From NCBI RefSeq assembly GCF_000472425.1, contig NZ_AXAI01000030.1, positions 1 to 64,000 of the forward strand: DNA of 64,000 bases, read 5' to 3'. This stretch comes from Bradyrhizobium sp. Tv2a-2 (GTDB taxonomy: Bacteria; Pseudomonadota; Alphaproteobacteria; Rhizobiales; Xanthobacteraceae). A program made the translations under genes and the position numbers. This document shows positions 42,267 through 51,332 of this stretch, in pieces; the stretch's first letter is position 1, and each line of letters begins with the position of its first letter. Below the pieces are notes generated by a model. The model did no database searches. It was not told where the DNA came from and worked only from the letters and a program-made list of their open reading frames with translations.

Positions 42267-43664
42267 ATGTCTCAGACGGAACAATTCGACGTTGTCGTTC
42301 TCGGCAGTGGCCAGGGCGGAAAGCTGCTTGCGTGGCATCTTGGTCGTTTTGGTAAGAAGGTCGCCGTGGTGGAACGTCGTTGGATTGGCGGGTCATGTCC
42401 GGCGGTTGCCTGCCTTCCCTCGAAGAACGAGCTGTGGAGTGCGCGGATCGCTCATCTTGTTCGCAACGCAGCCCAGTTTGGTACACAAACTGATACCGTC
42501 AAAACGAACATGGGCAGGGTGCACGGCCGCAAGGAGGACATGATTGATCGCGAGATCGCATTCCACTTGAACGCCTACAAGCAAAGCGGCGTCGAACTTC
42601 TCATGGGTACCGGCCGCTTCGTGGGCCCGAAGGCGATCCAAGTCGCGCTGAATGACGGTGGCACTCGCCTGCTGGAAGGTGACAGCATTGTTATCAATGT
42701 TGGCTCCCGCGCGGCCGTCCCGGATATCCCCGGCCTCAAAGCAGCCCGTCCACTCACTCACATCGAAGCGCTCGAGCTCGACTATTTGCCGTCGCACCTG
42801 ATCGTGCTTGGAGGCGGCTATGTCGGTGTCGAGATGGCGCAGGCGTACCGCCGGTTTGGCAGCCAAGTTACGGTTATCGAGCCGGGCCCCCAGCTCATGG
42901 GACGGGAGGATGCAGACGTTTCCGAGGAGATTCGTGGGATTCTGAGCCGCGAAGCGGTGGGAGTGCTGCTGAACGCCAAGCCGGTTAGCGTCGACGGACT
43001 TTCTGGCGATGCGGTTGCAGTGACCGTGCGCACGCCAAGCGGCGATCGGAAGATCGAAGGCAGCGAATTGCTTGTAGCAACGGGCCGTGTTGCTAACACG
43101 GCGGCTATCGGACTCGACGAGCCTGGAGTCGAACTCGATGCTCGGGGTTTCATTCGCGTTAACGAACGTCTGGAAACGACAGCTCCCGGTGTCTGGGCGA
43201 TCGGGGAGTGCTGCGGTAGTCCGCAGTTCACGCATGCCTCGGTCGATGACTTCAGGATCGTCAGGGACAACATGGCGGGAGGCGCCCGCAGGACCGATGA
43301 TCGGCTCATCCCTTATGTGATGTTCACTGATCCACCGCTTGCCCATGTTGGCCTGTCTGAGCGCGAAGCCGAGCGGCTGGATATGCCTGTACGCATCGCC
43401 AAGCTGCCGATGAGCAATGTGCTGCGCACGGCGGCAACCGATGAGACTGCCGGCTTCATGAAGGTGCTCGTCAGCGCAGAGGACGATCGCATTCTCGGCT
43501 TTTCAATGATTGGCTCGGAGGCTGGCGAGGTCATGGCTGTAATTCAGACCGCCATGATCGCTGGAATGCCTTACCCAAAGCTGCGTGACGCGGTTATTGC
43601 TCACCTGACCGTCTCCGAAGGATTCGGTCCGCTGTTTGCCAATGTGCCAGCGCGGTCCATGTGA
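42267..43664 (+). CDS. Pyridine nucleotide-disulfide oxidoreductase (dihydrolipoamide-dehydrogenase-like)
   Basis: This 465-residue FAD enzyme starts with VVVLGSGQGGKLLAWHLGRF (FAD-binding GXGXXG). The redox disulfide is GGSCPAVACLPSK (C44, C49), the usual CX4C spacing with an atypical inner sequence. The NAD domain is LIVLGGGYVGVEMAQAYRRF, the FAD second site APGVWAIGEC, and the dimer-interface pair is HLTVSEGFGPLF (H446, E451). It belongs to the Lpd/mercuric reductase superfamily, but no lipoyl-enzyme genes are adjacent, so the physiological disulfide substrate is open. AGAGGAC precedes the ATG. It is followed by the patatin gene 43 bp later, probably cotranscribed. Confidence 0.9.
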   Translation: MSQTEQFDVVVLGSGQGGKLLAWHLGRFGKKVAVVERRWIGGSCPAVACLPSKNELWSARIAHLVRNAAQFGTQTDTVKTNMGRVHGRKEDMIDREIAFHLNAYKQSGVELLMGTGRFVGPKAIQVALNDGGTRLLEGDSIVINVGSRAAVPDIPGLKAARPLTHIEALELDYLPSHLIVLGGGYVGVEMAQAYRRFGSQVTVIEPGPQLMGREDADVSEEIRGILSREAVGVLLNAKPVSVDGLSGDAVAVTVRTPSGDRKIEGSELLVATGRVANTAAIGLDEPGVELDARGFIRVNERLETTAPGVWAIGECCGSPQFTHASVDDFRIVRDNMAGGARRTDDRLIPYVMFTDPPLAHVGLSEREAERLDMPVRIAKLPMSNVLRTAATDETAGFMKVLVSAEDDRILGFSMIGSEAGEVMAVIQTAMIAGMPYPKLRDAVIAHLTVSEGFGPLFANVPARSM

Positions 43665-43707
43665 ACGTCCGACGACCTTATCTACCATCGCTGCTCCGGA
43701 GACGATA

Positions 43708-44907
43708 ATGCACGGAACCAAAGAATCGGCGAATGTACAGATCGAACATCGTGCCAAGTCGCGTCGACTTTCGAAGCGTCCACCTTTCGAGTGCATTGCT
43801 CTGCTTTTGCAAGGTGGCGGGGCACTCGGCTCCTATCAGGCCGGCGTTTATGAAGCGCTCGCCGAGGCCGACCTGCATCCTGATTGGCTTGCCGGGATTT
43901 CGATCGGTGCGTTCAACTCTGCGATCATTGCCGGAAATGCTCCCGGCGAGCGGGTCGACAAGCTCCGTGCCTTCTGGCGGGAGATCACCGCCAATCCGCT
44001 GCTCAGCTGGGCCGCGACAATGGGAATCCCCTGGACGAGAGGCGATTTCGCGCGCGGACTCTTCAACCAGATGAGCGCGGCCATCGCTCTGTGCCAGGGC
44101 GCGGCCAACTTTTTCGCCCCGCGCCATCCGCCGCCCTGGCTGCATGCGGACGGTACCCCCGAGGCGACGAGCCTTTACGACACGAAACTGCTCAAGAGCA
44201 CGCTTGAGCGTCTCGTGGATTTCGACCGGATCAACTCCGGTGAGACGCGGCTGAGCGTCGGTGCGGTTAATGCTCGTACCGGCAATTTCGTCTATTTCGA
44301 CAATACGACGCACACCATCGGTCCCGACCACGTGGTCGCGAGCGGCTCGCTTCCGCCCGGCTTTCCAGCGGCTCGAATCGAAGGTGAATATTACTGGGAC
44401 GGCGGCCTCATCTCGAATACGCCGCTGCAATGGGTCACCGACTACGGACCCCGCCAAGATACACTCGCTTTCCAGGTCGATCTCTGGAGCGCCCGCGGCG
44501 ACCTGCCCCGCAACCTGGCAGAGGTCGCCACACGTCAAAAGGAGATTCAGTATTCGAGCCGAACCCGGGCAAACACGGACCAGTTCAAACGAATGCAGCA
44601 GATTCGCTGGGCGCTCGCAGGTCTATTAAGCAAGCTTCCGGAAGAGTTGCGCGATGAAGACGAAGTCACGATCCTGAAGGACGCCGCCTGTCATAAGGCA
44701 TACAACATCGTTCATCTGATCTATCGGGCGAAGAACTACGAGGGGCACTCAAAAGACTACGAGTTTTCTCGCCTCTCAATGGAGGACCATTGGTGCGCCG
44801 GTTATCACGATGCGGTACGCACGCTCCGGCATCCGGAGGTGCTGGCTCGCCCAAGCAATCGTGACGGCGTTTTCACCTTCGATCTCGCGCGCGACGGTCG
44901 GGAATAG
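43708..44907 (+). CDS. Patatin-like phospholipase with DUF3734 (paralogue 2)
   Basis: This 399-residue protein has ALLLQGGGALGSYQAGVYEA, the Ser nucleophile in LAGISIGAFNSAIIAG (S66), and the dyad Asp in GEYYWDGGLISNTP. The DUF3734 end (DTLAFQVDLWSARGDLPRNL, HSKDYEFSRLSMEDHWCAGY) mirrors that of the first patatin at 22731. The start at 43708 is supported by CCGGAGACGATA. It lies between the flavoprotein reductase and acetoacetate decarboxylase genes, an arrangement suggesting turnover of acyl reserves or 3-hydroxybutyrate-type metabolites. Confidence 0.9.
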   Translation: MHGTKESANVQIEHRAKSRRLSKRPPFECIALLLQGGGALGSYQAGVYEALAEADLHPDWLAGISIGAFNSAIIAGNAPGERVDKLRAFWREITANPLLSWAATMGIPWTRGDFARGLFNQMSAAIALCQGAANFFAPRHPPPWLHADGTPEATSLYDTKLLKSTLERLVDFDRINSGETRLSVGAVNARTGNFVYFDNTTHTIGPDHVVASGSLPPGFPAARIEGEYYWDGGLISNTPLQWVTDYGPRQDTLAFQVDLWSARGDLPRNLAEVATRQKEIQYSSRTRANTDQFKRMQQIRWALAGLLSKLPEELRDEDEVTILKDAACHKAYNIVHLIYRAKNYEGHSKDYEFSRLSMEDHWCAGYHDAVRTLRHPEVLARPSNRDGVFTFDLARDGRE

Positions 44908-44928
44908 CAAAGCTAGGGAGCATCGAGA

Positions 44929-45720
44929 ATGCGGGAAAAGGAACTGCTTGAGCGGGCCTTCGCAATGCCGGTGACGAGCCCGGCTTATCCGCCAGGTCCA
45001 TATCGCTTCATCAATCGTGAATATCTGATAATCACCTATCGTACCGATCCGGCTAAGCTGCGAGCGGTGGTACCGGAGCCCCTCGAATTTAATGAGCGTC
45101 AACCGCTCGTTAAATTCGAGGTCATCCGCATGCCCGATTCGAATGGATTCGGCGACTATACCGAAACCGGCCAGGTGATTCCCGTCACCTTTCGTGGCCG
45201 CGAGGGTGGCTACAGCCATTGCATGTTCCTCAACGACGAGGGGCCAATCGCCGCAGGGCGCGAGCTCTGGGGTTTTCCGAAGAAATTGGCGAACCCGACG
45301 CTACGAACCGAGATCGACACACTCGTTGGTACTCTCGATTACGGACCGCTCCGGGTCGCGACAGGGACGATGGGATACAAGCACCGCGAGTTCGACCTGA
45401 AGCAGGCCAAGGCATCGCTCGAAGAGCCTAACTTCCTACTGAAGATTATCCCCCATGTAGACGGTAGCCCACGGATTTGCGAGCTCGTCGAATATCGCCT
45501 CGAGGACGTCATTTTGAAAGGGGCCTGGACCGGACCGGCTGCCCTATCACTGACGCCTCACGCTCTGGCGCCGCTCGCCGACCTACCTGTGCTGGAGGTC
45601 GTTTCGGCAATCCACCTTCGCGCTGATCTCACCCTCGGCTTTGGCAAAGTCGTGCACGACTATTTGCGACAACGGGCGGGAAAGTCGGTTCACAGTACGG
45701 AGACGAGCGATGTCCTCTGA
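44929..45720 (+). CDS. adc: Acetoacetate decarboxylase family protein
   Basis: This 263-residue protein has the catalytic Schiff-base lysine region RELWGFPKKLANP (K118, K119), with EPLEFNERQP and FEVIRMPDSNGFGDYTETGQ in front, matching acetoacetate decarboxylase. It converts acetoacetate to acetone and CO2. GGGAG precedes the ATG. It follows the patatin gene by 21 bp. An unusual 18-bp inverted repeat lies in its coding sequence at 45081-45121. Some relatives decarboxylate other beta-keto acids, so the substrate is probable rather than certain. Confidence 0.88.
   Translation: MREKELLERAFAMPVTSPAYPPGPYRFINREYLIITYRTDPAKLRAVVPEPLEFNERQPLVKFEVIRMPDSNGFGDYTETGQVIPVTFRGREGGYSHCMFLNDEGPIAAGRELWGFPKKLANPTLRTEIDTLVGTLDYGPLRVATGTMGYKHREFDLKQAKASLEEPNFLLKIIPHVDGSPRICELVEYRLEDVILKGAWTGPAALSLTPHALAPLADLPVLEVVSAIHLRADLTLGFGKVVHDYLRQRAGKSVHSTETSDVL
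45081..45121. repeat. 18-bp inverted repeat inside the acetoacetate decarboxylase gene
   Basis: Arms 45081-45098 (CCTCGAATTTAATGAGCG) and 45104-45121 pair with one G-U wobble; the loop is TCAAC. It spans codons for PLEFNERQPLVKFE, so protein and DNA are both palindromic here. The hairpin would be very stable in mRNA. Confidence 0.85.
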
Positions 45721-45823
45721 GCAAGGCCGCCGTCCCACCGGTTGCCGCCCAGAGGAGAGAAGTCCGCATCGTCGCTGGCGGCGAGCTACCGGTAGGAAAA
45801 TCCACCGGCTCGCCAAATCGCGA

Positions 45824-48667
45824 TTACTCCAATTCGCTGAGAAGCCCTCGTGCGTTTTGCAGATCTGGCGTTTCAAAACCCTCCGTGAACTGGCCGTAGA
45901 TAGCGGCGAGCTGCTTGCGTGCGCGGTCCCCTTCATCGGTATTGCGTTGCAATTGTGCAAGCGTGCCCGCTGACCTTAGTTCCCAAGCCAGTGCGGACTG
46001 CTCGCGCGCGATCGCCAGCGACCGATTGAGGCAGCCAATGGCTTCAATTCGCGCGGCTGGTGCTTCTGCAAGTATCTGGCCCTTGATCCGCAGAAGCTCC
46101 GGCAGGTCGAAGGTTGCACCACTTTGAGCCGCCTGCTTAAGAGCTCCGTTGATGGTAGCCATAGCTTCGTGGTTTTTCCCGAGATTGCGTAACCCCGTGG
46201 CCAGCACACCCGCAAAGCGCGTCGCCAGAATCGTGTGACGTTCGGAGTGCAATGTCTGCAGGGCAGTCCGTAGCAAGGAGAGTCCTTCCGTTTGGTCTCC
46301 ACGGCGAGTAGTGAGCTCTCCTTTGAATGCAACTCCGACCGCATTGTAAGGTTCCAATGAGTACCGCTCGGCATAGATGCTGAGCTGTGTAACAAGGTCG
46401 TCCGCTCTGACTAGATCTCCGCACCATAGAAATATGGACGTCGTGTAGATCAGGGAGATGCAGACCGAAATCGGATTATCGCAGTCCGCGCTCTCATCAA
46501 TGGCCTGGTTGGCAATTCGCTTCGACTGATCTGAGAATCCCCGCAGCCAGAGCGCGCGCGCGAGGGCAACAAGTGCGCGAATACGCTGATCGTATCCGAA
46601 ACAGGTGATGCTGTGGCGTCCCAGTTCTGCGGCTCTGATTATTCCAGCCTCGCAATAGCGTTGCGCCGCCGCCTGATCACCCGACAGATGATAAGATACG
46701 CCGAGCGTCCAGTCCGCCACAAGGCGGCCGATCGGAGCCTCCGCGGCGTCTGCAAGCTCGGCTCCTTCTTTTGCGACGGAAAGCGCGCCGCTAAAATCTC
46801 CAACCCGGGTCAAAAACATGTTCAAGCCGAAGAGCAGCCGCAGCTGATTGTCTCGGTCTCCCAGTTCACGCGCCAAGGTCAACGCTCGTTCGATCGCGCC
46901 GCGAACCTGATCGCCGTTTCCCGTTGAAAACATGGATGATATCGCTCTCGCTTCCTGGAGAGCCATCTCGTGCCTTGTAGCGCGATGAGGCGCGCCCATC
47001 ACGGCGAGAGCCTGCTCACACCACTTCTGACATTCACCCAGCAAAGAAAGTCCCACAAACAGCGGAGCGGCCGCCGCGGCAAGCTCAACGCCGATCTCTG
47101 GTTTGCCGTGATCTGAAAACGCCCATTCGAGCCCTGCGCGGATATCTCCGAGATAGCGGGTGTATCCGGAGAGGTCGTGGCCGCCACACGTCGACTGGAC
47201 GACCGTGTCATTTCCCAGACATTGGGCAAAATAGATCGCATGGCGTGCGGCGATATCGCCGAATCCCGCGCGCTCCGAAAGCTTGCCAATGGCGTATGCG
47301 CGCGTGGTCCCCATAAGTCTGTAATACGTTGTCCCGTCTATAAGAGACGCTGACACCATAGATTTGGCCGCCAGGCTATCGATCGAACCGGCAAGATTTG
47401 CTCGGTCTGCCTCTGAGTCGACGGCAACGAAACGTGCCGCGTCAAGGGTGAAAACGCCAACAAAGATGGCCAGCTTACATAGAGTGCGCCTATCTTGCTC
47501 CGACAAGAGATTGAAACTCCAGTCCAGCAACGCGTTCAGAGTTTGATGTCGGGGCAGTGCCATTCGCCGGCCATGCCAAAGCAGATTGAAGCGATTGTCG
47601 AGTAAGTCTGCAGTCCCGCGAACACCATGAAAACCTACTCGGCTTGCAACAAGTTCGATTGCAAGCGGAATGCCATCAAGTCGGCGACATATCCCGGCAA
47701 CCACAGGCGCATCGTCATCGTTGAGTTCGAAGCGATTGCCACTTGCTGCGGCGCGTTCCATGAAGAGCTGAACTGCAGGAAATGCCAGCGCATCTGCGGC
47801 AGTGATTCCTTCGTCTCGTGAAGGATGATCAAGCGCACGGAGAAGGTGCACGTGTTCGCCCTCGGCACGTAGCGCCTCTCGGCTGGTCGCAAGAATGTGG
47901 GTTTCCGAAGTATCGCCGATGACACCCTCGGCCAGCATGGCAGCCGCTTCGATCATGTGCTCACAGTTGTCGAGCACAATAAGCGTCTTCCTGTCGCGAA
48001 GAAAAGCGAGCAAGCTCGAGACAGGGTAGCTTGCCTGCACCGCCAAACCGAGGACAGACGCGATTGCTGTCGGCAGCAGATTGCCATCGTTGAGTCCGGT
48101 CAAATCCACAAAATAGACCTGCCCCTCGAAGTTGCTCTGTATGGAGTGGGCGACCGTGACTGCGGTGGTCGTCTTACCCATTCCGCCAGAACCAACGATC
48201 GTCACGAATCGCGACGTAATTAATTGGGCCAATAGCTCGCGGACCGTGTCATCGCGGCCGATCATTCTCGCCAGGCGAGTCGGCAGATTGCTGTGTTGTG
48301 CCGGAACGGTTGCGACAGCCGAGGTCGTCGACCAGCTCACGGGAGCAACAAAGCAGTAACCATGACCGGCAACGTTGGCGATGTAGCGAGTGTCGCCTAG
48401 TCCATCCTCAAGTGCCTTGCGCAGCCCAGCGATATGAACACGCAAGTTTGCGGTCTCAACAGTGGTGTTGGGCCAGACGCGGCTTATCAATTCATTTCGT
48501 GTGACGGTCTCACCAGCCCGTTCGACCAGCAGCATCAGGATGTCGAGGGCTCGGCTGCCTAGGTTACAACGATCGTTACCCTTCTTGAGCAACCGCCTTG
48601 TGACGAAAAGGCGGAAAGGGCCAAACGAAGCGACGTCCGATACTGATGAGCTCTGGCTTCCGTTCAT
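45824..48667 (-). CDS. Winged-helix/STAND-ATPase transcriptional regulator (AfsR/LuxR-like, TPR C-terminus)
   Basis: From the ATG at 48667 the protein is 947 residues. Residues 10-110 form a CadC/OmpR-like winged helix (RNELISRVWPNTTVETANLR, YIANVAGHGYCFV). Residues 130-450 are an NTPase domain with Walker A IVGSGGMGKTTTAV (158-171) and Walker B LIVLDNCEHM, as in STAND/AP-ATPase regulators. The C-terminal half is alpha-helical repeats (GDQVRGAIERALTLARELGD, GLSLLRTALQTLHSERHT), TPR-like. Such regulators respond to an unknown ligand, with ATP controlling oligomerisation. It is convergent with the acetoacetate decarboxylase gene (104 bp between stops). Confidence 0.88.
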   Translation of the reverse strand: MNGSQSSSVSDVASFGPFRLFVTRRLLKKGNDRCNLGSRALDILMLLVERAGETVTRNELISRVWPNTTVETANLRVHIAGLRKALEDGLGDTRYIANVAGHGYCFVAPVSWSTTSAVATVPAQHSNLPTRLARMIGRDDTVRELLAQLITSRFVTIVGSGGMGKTTTAVTVAHSIQSNFEGQVYFVDLTGLNDGNLLPTAIASVLGLAVQASYPVSSLLAFLRDRKTLIVLDNCEHMIEAAAMLAEGVIGDTSETHILATSREALRAEGEHVHLLRALDHPSRDEGITAADALAFPAVQLFMERAAASGNRFELNDDDAPVVAGICRRLDGIPLAIELVASRVGFHGVRGTADLLDNRFNLLWHGRRMALPRHQTLNALLDWSFNLLSEQDRRTLCKLAIFVGVFTLDAARFVAVDSEADRANLAGSIDSLAAKSMVSASLIDGTTYYRLMGTTRAYAIGKLSERAGFGDIAARHAIYFAQCLGNDTVVQSTCGGHDLSGYTRYLGDIRAGLEWAFSDHGKPEIGVELAAAAAPLFVGLSLLGECQKWCEQALAVMGAPHRATRHEMALQEARAISSMFSTGNGDQVRGAIERALTLARELGDRDNQLRLLFGLNMFLTRVGDFSGALSVAKEGAELADAAEAPIGRLVADWTLGVSYHLSGDQAAAQRYCEAGIIRAAELGRHSITCFGYDQRIRALVALARALWLRGFSDQSKRIANQAIDESADCDNPISVCISLIYTTSIFLWCGDLVRADDLVTQLSIYAERYSLEPYNAVGVAFKGELTTRRGDQTEGLSLLRTALQTLHSERHTILATRFAGVLATGLRNLGKNHEAMATINGALKQAAQSGATFDLPELLRIKGQILAEAPAARIEAIGCLNRSLAIAREQSALAWELRSAGTLAQLQRNTDEGDRARKQLAAIYGQFTEGFETPDLQNARGLLSELE

Positions 48668-49223
48668 TTGCGCAATTCCAAAATCAGTGATCAGCCACGC
48701 GGAAGGTTGAGATCGCGTACCGCAAGCTCCTACGACACGGGATACCGCAATACAGTGACGCACCCAGTTTTCTTGCCTGCACTGCATCGGCACGCGCGCC
48801 AACTATGTAGAATGCCGCTGCCTAGGTCAAAGTGGCAAAATTGATACCTAGTGACTCTTTAGACAAGTAAATGCCAAGGGCACTCGCGCGACATGCACGC
48901 GCATCAGCATCCATCTACGATCCAACGCGGTCTAGATATACGATGGTGTCGGGCTCCGAGACTGGTTGCAATCGAGGTGAACGTCCACGAGTCCAGGGGC
49001 GGACGAGCACCCGGCTTTCCTGCATCATCGAATACTTCATCGAGACAAATTCTGCCTATCTCACGGAAGACCGTCACCAATGCTCACTCGGTGGACTCCG
49101 TCAGTCAGACGCCCTAGCGGCTGTCAGGCCAACGCTGGTGCGCCGCGAATCGTCAGAATGAAGGTATCTATCGAACGGCTGTCGACCGATCACATGCTTG
49201 ATGCTCCATTGCGCTGAGGATGA
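48668..49223. other. Intergenic stretch without supported genes
   Basis: No gene is recognised; it contains the promoter of the STAND regulator and the end of the ABC operon. Confidence 0.4.
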
Positions 49224-49952
49224 TTAGCGCCTCACTATGCTGGAGAGAAACGCTCGAGCTCTGTCAGACTCTGGCCTGTCAAAAAACTCAGAGCAGGCTC
49301 TATCTTCGACGATCACTCCAGCGTCCATGAACAGAACACGGGTGCCCACACGTTGGGCGAATCCCATCTCATGGGTGACGACGACCATCGTCATACCTGA
49401 TCGGGCCAAGTCGACCATCACATCCAGGACTTCGTTGATCATTTCAGGGTCGAGCGCAGACGTCGGCTCGTCGAACAGCATGACAAGCGGATCCATGGCC
49501 AACGACCTGGCAATTGCGACCCGCTGTTGTTGCCCTCCAGAAAGCTGGGAAGGGTATTTTGCGCCGTGCGCCGAGAGGCCGACCTGCTTTAACAACGTCT
49601 TGGCACGATCAATGCTCTCGTCACGGCTCCGCTTCAGAACTTTCTGAGGCGCAAGGGTGATGTTCTCGATGCAAGTCAGGTGAGGATAAAGTTCGAAGCT
49701 CTGAAACACCATCCCTACGCGAGATCTAAGCTTGTAGATCTTGGTCTTCGGCGATTTGATCGATTCCTGATCAACAACGATATCGCCCCTCTGGAAGCTC
49801 TCGAGGCCGTTGATGCATTTGATCAGCGTGCTCTTGCCCGAGCCCGACGGACCACACACCACGACGACTTCACCCCTTGCGATCGAAGCGCTACACTCGG
49901 TTAGAACTTGATGCGATCCGTACCATTTACAGACGCCGTCGATCTTTATCAT
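49224..49952 (-). CDS. Polar amino acid ABC transporter ATP-binding protein
   Basis: The protein has 242 residues. Walker A is GPSGSGKSTLIKCINGLE, the Q-loop VGMVFQSFELYPHLT, signature QLSGGQQQRVAIAR, Walker B VMLFDEPTSALD and the switch His in VVVTHEMGFAQ. It is the GlnQ/GltL-type ATPase of polar amino acid importers. Its ATG overlaps the stop of the second permease (ATGA). It is the last gene of a six-gene operon on the minus strand. Confidence 0.95.
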   Translation of the reverse strand: MIKIDGVCKWYGSHQVLTECSASIARGEVVVVCGPSGSGKSTLIKCINGLESFQRGDIVVDQESIKSPKTKIYKLRSRVGMVFQSFELYPHLTCIENITLAPQKVLKRSRDESIDRAKTLLKQVGLSAHGAKYPSQLSGGQQQRVAIARSLAMDPLVMLFDEPTSALDPEMINEVLDVMVDLARSGMTMVVVTHEMGFAQRVGTRVLFMDAGVIVEDRACSEFFDRPESDRARAFLSSIVRR

Positions 49953-50605
49953 CGGGCAACCCTTCGTTTCGAGAGATTGAGGCCTGCCTCGGCTGCGTAA
50001 CAGAGAAGGAAATAGACCACCGCAACAAAGCAGTAGATCTCCACTGGCCGACCCTCGCGATTGGCCACGATGTTGGCAGATGTCAGAAAATCGGTAAGGC
50101 CGACTACAAAGGCAAGCGACGTATCCTGGAAGATGATGATCGATCGCGTGACAAGCACGGGATACATATTTCGTATTGCTTGCGGCATCACGACATATCG
50201 GAGCGCCTGAACGTGGGATAACCCCGTTGAGAGCGCGGCCGAAAGCTGACCGCGCCTTACGCCCTGAATGCCGGATCGAACTATCTCCGCGAAATAGGCC
50301 CCTTCGAAGAACACAAAGGCGATCAGGACCGAGTAGAAGGGGCCTACCGGATGTCCGGTCACGATTGGCACCAGAAAATAGAACCAGAACACCGCGAGAA
50401 CGAGGGGGATCGAACGGAAGAGGTTGACGTACAGTTTTGCTGCTGCCGAAAGAGCCCACCACGGGCTCAGCCGGCATAACGCCAGAATAACGCCAACGAT
50501 GATTCCTCCAGCTACTGCCAGCAAAGTCAGCAGGATGGTCAGCTGCATACCGGCCCAGAGCCAAGGAATGTTCTGGGTAATCACTGACAGATCGAACGAG
50601 CTCAT
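49949..50605 (-). CDS. Polar amino acid ABC transporter permease (GltK-like)
   Basis: The protein has 218 residues, with about five transmembrane helices and the EAA motif EIVRSGIQGVRRGQLSAALS followed by HVQALRYVVMPQAIRNMYP, as in HisM/GltK. It overlaps the next gene by 4 bp and its start overlaps the stop of the first permease by 4 bp. It forms the membrane pore with the permease at 50602. Paired different permeases are the GltJK arrangement. Confidence 0.92.
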   Translation of the reverse strand: MSSFDLSVITQNIPWLWAGMQLTILLTLLAVAGGIIVGVILALCRLSPWWALSAAAKLYVNLFRSIPLVLAVFWFYFLVPIVTGHPVGPFYSVLIAFVFFEGAYFAEIVRSGIQGVRRGQLSAALSTGLSHVQALRYVVMPQAIRNMYPVLVTRSIIIFQDTSLAFVVGLTDFLTSANIVANREGRPVEIYCFVAVVYFLLCYAAEAGLNLSKRRVAR

Positions 50606-51330
50606 TTGATCGCCACCTCCGTTCCCAGGCCGCCGGCGTTTGACAGCTGCCGGTTCACGGCCCCGGCGATGCCCAAACAGGCCCACGAGATCAGCGCATA
50701 CAGGACGGTCGCGGCCGTAAACGCCTCGAAGCCCTGGAACGTGAAGCTTTCCACCTGATGCGACTGAGCGGTCAGTTCAAGCACACCGATCGTCAAAGCA
50801 ACCGACGAGTTCTTGAAGATTGCCAGAAACTCGGAGGTCAAGGGCGGCATCGTCAATCGGAACGACATCGGCAACAGCACGTAGCGATAGGCCTGGTAGT
50901 AGGTCATTCCAGACGCCAGGGCCGCATTCCTCGGCCCATTTCCCGCCGCTTCCAATCCGGACCGTATGATCTCCGCTATTCGTGCCGAGGTGTAGAGGGC
51001 AAGACAGAGGCATCCCATCGTGAACTCCGGGATAGGCAATTGACGCTTTAGAAAGAAGCCAACGGCCTTCGGGACAACCTCTGGAAAGACGAAGAACCAT
51101 AGAAACATCTGCACAATGAGGGGGACGTTGCGAAACGCCTGGACGTACCAGGCGCAAAGCAAACGGATGGCACGATATGGCCCCGTCCGAAGCGAGCCGA
51201 CCAATGTGCCCAGCGGGAGCGCAATGGCCCACGCTAGACACGACAGTGCGACGGTGACGCCAAGCCCCTGCAGCAACCATGAAAGATACGGCTGCTCGAA
51301 AATTATACCCCAGTTCCATCGATAGCTCAT
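50602..51330 (-). CDS. Polar amino acid ABC transporter permease (GltJ-like)
   Basis: The protein has 242 residues. The N-terminus (MSYRWNWGIIFEQPYLSWLL) is typical of GltJ. The EAA loop is EIIRSGLEAAGNGPRNAALA. The start is 2 bp after the solute-binding gene stop. It pairs with the permease at 49949. Confidence 0.92.
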   Translation of the reverse strand: MSYRWNWGIIFEQPYLSWLLQGLGVTVALSCLAWAIALPLGTLVGSLRTGPYRAIRLLCAWYVQAFRNVPLIVQMFLWFFVFPEVVPKAVGFFLKRQLPIPEFTMGCLCLALYTSARIAEIIRSGLEAAGNGPRNAALASGMTYYQAYRYVLLPMSFRLTMPPLTSEFLAIFKNSSVALTIGVLELTAQSHQVESFTFQGFEAFTAATVLYALISWACLGIAGAVNRQLSNAGGLGTEVAIK

Positions 51331-51332
51331 GG

